Below, piece after piece: positions 59,281 to 64,000 of a stretch of DNA of 64,000 nucleotides. The notes beneath the pieces were generated by a model. That model was not told the DNA's origin and ran no database searches. It saw nothing but the letters and a program-made list of their open reading frames with translations. Both the position numbers and the translations under genes were made by a program. The stretch covers positions 372,001-436,000 of the forward strand of contig JAUIMM010000701.1 in assembly GCA_031769625.1 (NCBI GenBank), given 5' to 3'. This DNA is from Taudactylus pleione (lineage: Eukaryota > Chordata > Amphibia > Anura > Myobatrachidae). Within the stretch, counting starts at the first letter, position 1. The number at the start of each line of letters is the position of its first letter.

Positions 59281-59547
59281 CAGTGGTGTAACTATAATGT
59301 TGCAGGGTGTGCAGTGCACACGGGCCCTTGGGTCCAGCAAGGCCCACACCACACACCCAACACCCATACATTATACTCACCACTATTTTCCAAGAGATTT
59401 GCACATGTGCAGTAAATAAACCACAGGGATCATGGAGCAGGCGCCATGTGTTTGAACTCCTGTGCATGGGACTCTGGCACAGAGAAAGAGAGGAGTCGGC
59501 CTGCATGTTCCAGCACACAGACACCCTCCTTTCTTAAACCGCCCCTG
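59281..59547. mobile_element. hAT-like MITE with perfect 8-bp target duplication
   Basis: CAGTGGTGTAACTATA at the left and ACCGCCCCTG at the right, flanked by AGTGGAAA at 59273-59280 and 59548-59555. Confidence 0.88.
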
Positions 59548-59555
59548 AGTGGAAA

Positions 59556-61608
59556 CTGCTCAGAGATAGTGGAATACCAGAGTTATTAATTAATACACTC
59601 TTGCAAACAAGGATGATGAACTGTTCTATAGTAGTTTACGGACTTTGGAAAGTATTTATTACATGGTGTAATAAATAAGTCCAGTAGGATTTTTTTTTTA
59701 AATTGAATTTATCTTTACAGTTTCGCAAAAGTAAGTTACAAGGAGGAAAAAACAATACTAAAACACAGTATATAGCCAAGGCCACGAGAAAGAAAAACAG
59801 TATATAATACATACAATTGTATCAAATTAAATTGTACCAAATTCAAACGTCCAAATAGAGGACAAAAGAAATCGCAGGAGACTGCCCCAGTAAAACAAAG
59901 TGAAAATGATAGGAACAATCGTCCACTAAGCACATGTGATAAGAACAGTTATAATCAAAGAATGTCACACTTATTACCATGCCGTCTCCCAGCAATACAA
60001 TAATATTTAGTGATAGCAATTACTGTATATTTGTTTTTTATTTCACTTAAGTCTGCCTTGTCAATGTTCATATACCAAAGGACTCATTATTCTTCATTGC
60101 ATCCTATAGACTGGCCTGATTCAGAGATGAGCGGAATTGCCGAGCCGCACACAAGCAGCTTTGCAATTCCGTCCATCTTAATGCAAATGCAGAAGGAGGT
60201 GTCAGACACTGATGGCCGCGATGGTCGCTCCTTTGGTCAGGCTGCGGGAGCTGAAGCTTCCCACAGCCTGACCTGGTGCTGGTCACTTTAGAGGCCAGGA
60301 ATCTGCATCCGCCAACGCAGACCCTGGACTCGCCCCTCCCAGAAAACGGAGCTACGCACCCCGGTTTTTGGGAACGATGCCCAGCCACACACCTACTCCA
60401 CCAACAAACGCCCCAGAATGTCAATCATGCTACGGCTTTGGGAGGCCTGCGAGCGTAATAATCGGATGAACATACATCTCTGTATCAGCTCTGTATCAGG
60501 CTCATAGTTATTAAAGATAAAATATTTATGAAGTCCGCTCAGCTTCTTGGAGTTCCAAAGTCCAAAAGATTTATTTGCATAAAGAAATACAGAGTACCGC
60601 CCATACAATACGCATGCGCTGTTGGCACCACACAAAGCTTCAATTCTGAACGCACTGACTTGCTGGGTCAGTGTGGTACAATTTATACACAGCACACAAT
60701 ACAAGCGTAACCTTAGTAACACATATTACAGTTCAGATAAACTGGTCACTACATAATAGATTACAGTTCAAACAATGCAACTGGACAAGCTTTCAAACTG
60801 TCTTCCTGAGTGGTGGTAACCTGTTGCTTGTCATCATTGTCGTATCCATGTGTGCTTATGTCCTCAGGTGCTCATCACTCAGTGGAAAAGTCCAGGTAAC
60901 AGTTTACAGTTAAAAACAGGTTCTTATGGAAGCATATGCATTTACCAAACAAGCTGTAACTACAAACAATGTTGAATAAAATAAATGACAGAATCTGTGA
61001 TCACTTAGAAAACCAATATATTTTCATACATAGAATTGCAGTGCTTTATTTACACACTGTTATTTTGGAAATTGTGCAACAATCGTAAAGAATAGAAACA
61101 CTAATATATAACAATGCATGAATTGAAAAGCAATATTTAATTATATAAAATATGATTTAAACGTACAGAAAGTTGTTTATTGTTGTACTTCATTCAATTT
61201 TGGTATTTGACTTTGACATAGTGCATATCATTTGGCCATTACTCAAGTCTTCAAGTATACCACTGTATTTACAAGTTTTATGTCCTCCTGAATTCTATGA
61301 GACTGGTCATATGCGTTTCTGCAATTCAGCTTATGTTATTTGTTAATGGTGCTCTGCTACACTGTAAACATCCAAGAATTCTCTGCCACTGAGTCCACTA
61401 TATCACCCTAATTGGTGTGTTGTAAAAAATAAACTTACAAGACAGCAGGATGAATATCTATCTTCTATAGTCATTATCACTTATGTGATACCCCAACTCG
61501 CTGCAGTTTTGCAGAGCGGGATATCACACTTGTATATAATATCCTCTTCTCATTCTGAGTTTGGGAGGCTTGTTCTCCACACAGCCACATAAATAAGAGT
61601 TTGAGTAT
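59556..61608. other. MCF2L2 intron without recognised exon
   Basis: 60116-60500 begins GGCCTGATTCAGAG and is CpG-rich, probably a degraded GGGCCTGATTCAG-type element. The rest is AT-rich and featureless. Confidence 0.35.
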
Positions 61609-61745
61609 GCAGAATAGCAGCCAATCAGAATCAAGGTACAGTATGCATTTATGAAATACATTCTATAAATTGATAGGTAGAAGCTGATTGGTTGCTATGG
61701 CAACTTCTTCACTCTTTTCAGTGCTTGATAATCTCTCCCTGTATT
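61609..61745. mobile_element. CCAATCAG palindromic MITE (copy 4)
   Basis: GCAGCCAATCAGAATCA at the left and AGCTGATTGGTTGCTATGG at the right, 275 bases upstream of the second DH exon. Confidence 0.6.
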
Positions 61746-62016
61746 CCTAAGGTATATCCCATTGAAAGGCTGCCTTGGAGTACTAAAGGAGAAAACAGCA
61801 AAATATGTACCTGATTATAATTTCTTTTCTTTGAAGTACTTCATGGCAGCACAGTTATCTCAGGGGCTGAGGAGAAGCCGCATTATATACCATCCAAGTG
61901 CATGTTTCTTATTTACCTGACTCTACCAAATGGGGGTGGTTTTCAGTACTTCATAAAATTCTGCTTGTATAAACTAGAGAACATTGTAACAAGCCTATAC
62001 CCATTCTCTACTGCAG

Positions 62017-62132
62017 GGCTATGTATTATCGCTGGACAACCCCGAAATGAATCCTTTGATTCCTGTGGTGTTACAGAACAGTAAAGATGTGCTGTTTGGG
62101 AATCTTCCTGAAATCTATGAATTTCACAAAAG
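62017..62132 (+). CDS. MCF2L2: MCF2L2 exon, second DH-domain exon
   Basis: A 116-base exon after the acceptor TCTACTGCAG. It starts in phase 0, continuing the reading frame from 54278. It reads GYVLSLDNPEMNPLIPVVLQ, then NSKDVLFGNLPEIYEFHK, then a split codon AG. This matches the DH segment GYxxxMDNP...LLxNKKDVLFGNxxEIYxFHxR of the DBL/MCF2 family, and the LIPxVLQN stretch is closest to MCF2L2. The exon end inferred from the family boundary (after AG of the Arg codon) is followed by GCATGT, so the donor appears to be GC rather than GT. The intron between the two exons is about 7.7 kb and holds hAT and DIRS relics. No later MCF2L2 exon was recognised before the window ends. Confidence 0.88.
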
Positions 62133-62504
62133 GCATGTATGAGGTGCAAGTATTACTCTAGCTGTTCAAATACTATCATTTCAATTTACTTGAAAAATGT
62201 GAAGCAGGATTTAAAGGAAGAATTGCTGTGAAAAATGGGATTTTCCATGAGTATGCCCTCCCACATCTATAGTAGGTAGGTTCTTTACTTCGTGGTTTCT
62301 GCTGGAAATTGCTGACCACATTTTCCTGTAGGGACTGGAAAAGTGGAATCACTGGGTAAGAATCAAACACTGGGGGCTTGGGGAGCAGTTCTTTTGTCTG
62401 AGGTTCACCTTTGTATGTGTACTTTACTACATTTTACTGTATAGGATCTAAAAGATGTACATACTAATATGGTAAATAGTTTCATAAGTATGCAGTTTCT
62501 CTAA

Positions 62505-62847
62505 AGGTGCGTACACACGGTACGATATTTATGAACGATATGAACGATATTGTTCAACGATAAATCGTTCATATCATTCATTTTTATGCAGTGAACGACC
62601 AACGATGCGCGTCCCCGCATGGACTATAACGATATCTATTGTCGTCCATACATGCAGCCCAACTAGGACGATTTCAACACGATTTGCATGTTCAGAGATG
62701 TTGCAGGATGACTTAACTGAAAGATATCTATCATAGATATCTTTCAGTATGAACACCCAATATCGTTTGTCCTGCAATACAGAAAGTTCAAGGGAAATCG
62801 TTCAGCGATATCGTTGGTTGTGCAGATCGTACCGTGTGTACCCAGCT
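62505..62847. mobile_element. Harbinger-like MITE, GTACACAC family (copy 6)
   Basis: AGGTGCGTACACACGGTACG and CGTACCGTGTGTACCCAGCT ends, flanked by TAA on both sides. The interior holds tandem ATATGAACGATA palindromes and a perfect GAAAGATATCTATC / GATAGATATCTTTC-type hairpin near 62718-62747. Confidence 0.88.
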
Positions 62848-62944
62848 TAAGAAATTTAGACCATATAATGATGTATATTTGTTTTATTTCCACTGCAATA
62901 CCGTTAATGAAATAAAAATATCTGTAAAAGACTGTACAGACAGA

Positions 62945-63451
62945 GGGCCTGATTTAGACCTGCTCGCAAGCGCATCGCGCTCGCAAGCGGGTCGATAGTG
63001 CGCGTACGCGAGCCCCAGAGCGAGCGCAAAAAGCACTCGCTCTGTGGCTCACTACAAAAGGGCGGCTGTCGATGTTGATCGACAGCTCGCCCCGTTTTGT
63101 AGGCGTGGCAAGGGGGTGGCTTCACAAACTGAGGCGTTCCCATGCGAACGCCTGCCGTTTGTGGGCGACCCCACTGACATCACCAGTGATGTCAGTGGGA
63201 GAGCTTCCGGCTCTTTTAGAGCCAGAAGCTCTCTGGGGCTTGCGGCCACGAGACCCTACCACAAGGGTCTCGTCGCAAGCCTGATGATCGTGATGGTCTT
63301 GACCATCGCGACCATCGTCCTGGCTGCTCGCAATAGCTGTGGGTGGTTACCCACAGCTATGCGAGCGGCCAGGAGGCCACTCCAAAAAAAAAAAAAACGC
63401 CCTGATTCAGAGCGAGCACTCTGTCAGAGCGTCCGGCTCTGAATCAGGGCC
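62945..63451 (-). mobile_element. Serial-hairpin element, copy 3 (inverted)
   Basis: 507 bases flanked by AGA on both sides (62942-62944, 63452-63454). Read on the minus strand, the hairpins follow the same order as in copies 1 and 2. Terminal hairpin 63399-63450, then the GCTGTGGGT...CCCACAGC hairpin, GATGGTCTTGACCATC and GGCTTGCG...GCAAGCC. Next are CCGGCTC...GAGCC, CCCACTGACATCACC...GTGATGTCAGTGGG, GGCGTTC...GAACGCC, the GCTGTCGAT...ATCGACAGC hairpin, GAGCGAGTGC...GCACTCGCTC and the end hairpin with GCTCGCAAGCG. Confidence 0.8.
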
Positions 63452-63777
63452 AGAGTTCAGCTAAAACATTGCTCTTACTTAAGCAACATTTAAAACACTG
63501 TACCAATTAATTGACTTGTCTGCCTGGGCTTATTGTTTAGTAATCATTAACTTAAAAAAATAAAAAACATGTTGAGTTTGCAAACATAAGCCCAACTTTT
63601 TACCACATCTCAATGCTTCCTTACAGCATAGGATAATACCGTGCAATAAGCATTCCCATACACCGCCATTGTGTTTTACTAAGCGCTCATGTGTCCGAAC
63701 ATTGCAGGCAATATTAAAATTAACATGAAGCAAAGTTAACTCTTGCCAAAAAGTGTGTGTACAGTTGAACATTGGGG

Positions 63778-63951
63778 CTGATTCAGAGCTGGGAGTAAAA
63801 CAAAAAAGAGTACATTTGCACCTTCCATGGAGCACTGCAGGTCTAGCAGATTTCAAATGTGCAGAGATTTGGAGTTCTGGTGTGTTCTGGCTGAATTGCA
63901 GTATAAAAATAAAGCTGTCAGTATTTGTGGGCTACATGCAAAAGCAGCCAG

Positions 63952-64000
<49 letters not shown>
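63778..64000. repeat. Dispersed repeat and (TCTA)n microsatellite running off the window
   Basis: Shares ATTGCAGTATAAAAATAAAG and CTACATGCAAAAGCAGCCA with 52440-52680. (TCTA)n begins at about 63953 and continues to the last base. Confidence 0.85.

Noticed and set aside
62334..62357. A 24-base exon-like piece between CCTGTAG and GTAAGAATC
   Set aside because: Its frame does not continue the DH domain in the phase required by the previous exon, and the family exon here should be much longer.

Overview
The window reads as non-coding, repeat-rich vertebrate DNA, most likely from an anuran amphibian with a large genome. The reasons are short conserved exons with GT/AG-type splice sites set in long AT-rich introns, hundreds of bases of (TA)n and other simple repeats, and dense layers of Tc1/mariner, hAT, Harbinger-like, DIRS-like and LTR debris. 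The species assignment is an inference. No operon, ribosome binding site or other bacterial feature is present.

Two host genes can be supported. An intronless coding exon on the minus strand (21831-22967) encodes a complete 378-residue lactosylceramide beta-1,3-N-acetylglucosaminyltransferase (B3GNT5). Two plus-strand exons (54212-54278 and 62017-62132) encode consecutive parts of the DH (RhoGEF) domain of a DBL/MCF2-family protein. B3GNT5 is nested antisense inside MCF2L2 in mammals, so the gene is best called MCF2L2 and almost all of the window is MCF2L2 intron. A CCAAT-containing minus-strand segment ending in a strong splice donor near 44439 is a candidate first non-coding exon of B3GNT5. 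A second CpG/CCAAT/CRE-like patch lies at 53580-53830, just upstream of the first DH exon.

Layout: 1-5300 holds hAT pieces, telomere-like C/G-run MITEs and a hAT copy (3310-4613) with an 8-bp target duplication and a hammerhead-like core. 5338-12990 has Harbinger-like and CCAAT-motif MITEs and two large inverted repeats (7981-8864 and 9162-11001). 13092-18662 has a hAT MITE, a deleted Tc1 element, a pogo/Tigger-like MITE and a 17-copy 33-bp minisatellite. 18900-23050 is the B3GNT5 locus. 24223-34200 has hAT MITEs, a serial-hairpin element (28971-29519) and a broken Tc1/Tc3-like element. 35940-36739 is a solo LTR and 37575-38255 a deleted mariner. 39200-43600 has MITEs and microsatellites. 45766-51161 is a cluster of elements with GGGCCTGATTCAG termini, one carrying a nested hAT element with a long G-run minisatellite. 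52862-53567 is an inverted repeat. 54212-62132 contains the MCF2L2 exons separated by hAT MITEs and a DIRS-like relic. 62505-64000 has further MITEs, including a third serial-hairpin copy, and a tetranucleotide repeat running off the end.

The most unusual signals are (i) a family of elements built from about ten or eleven hairpins in fixed order, with 3-bp target duplications, present three times, and (ii) several degenerate type I hammerhead-ribozyme-like cores inside dispersed repeats.
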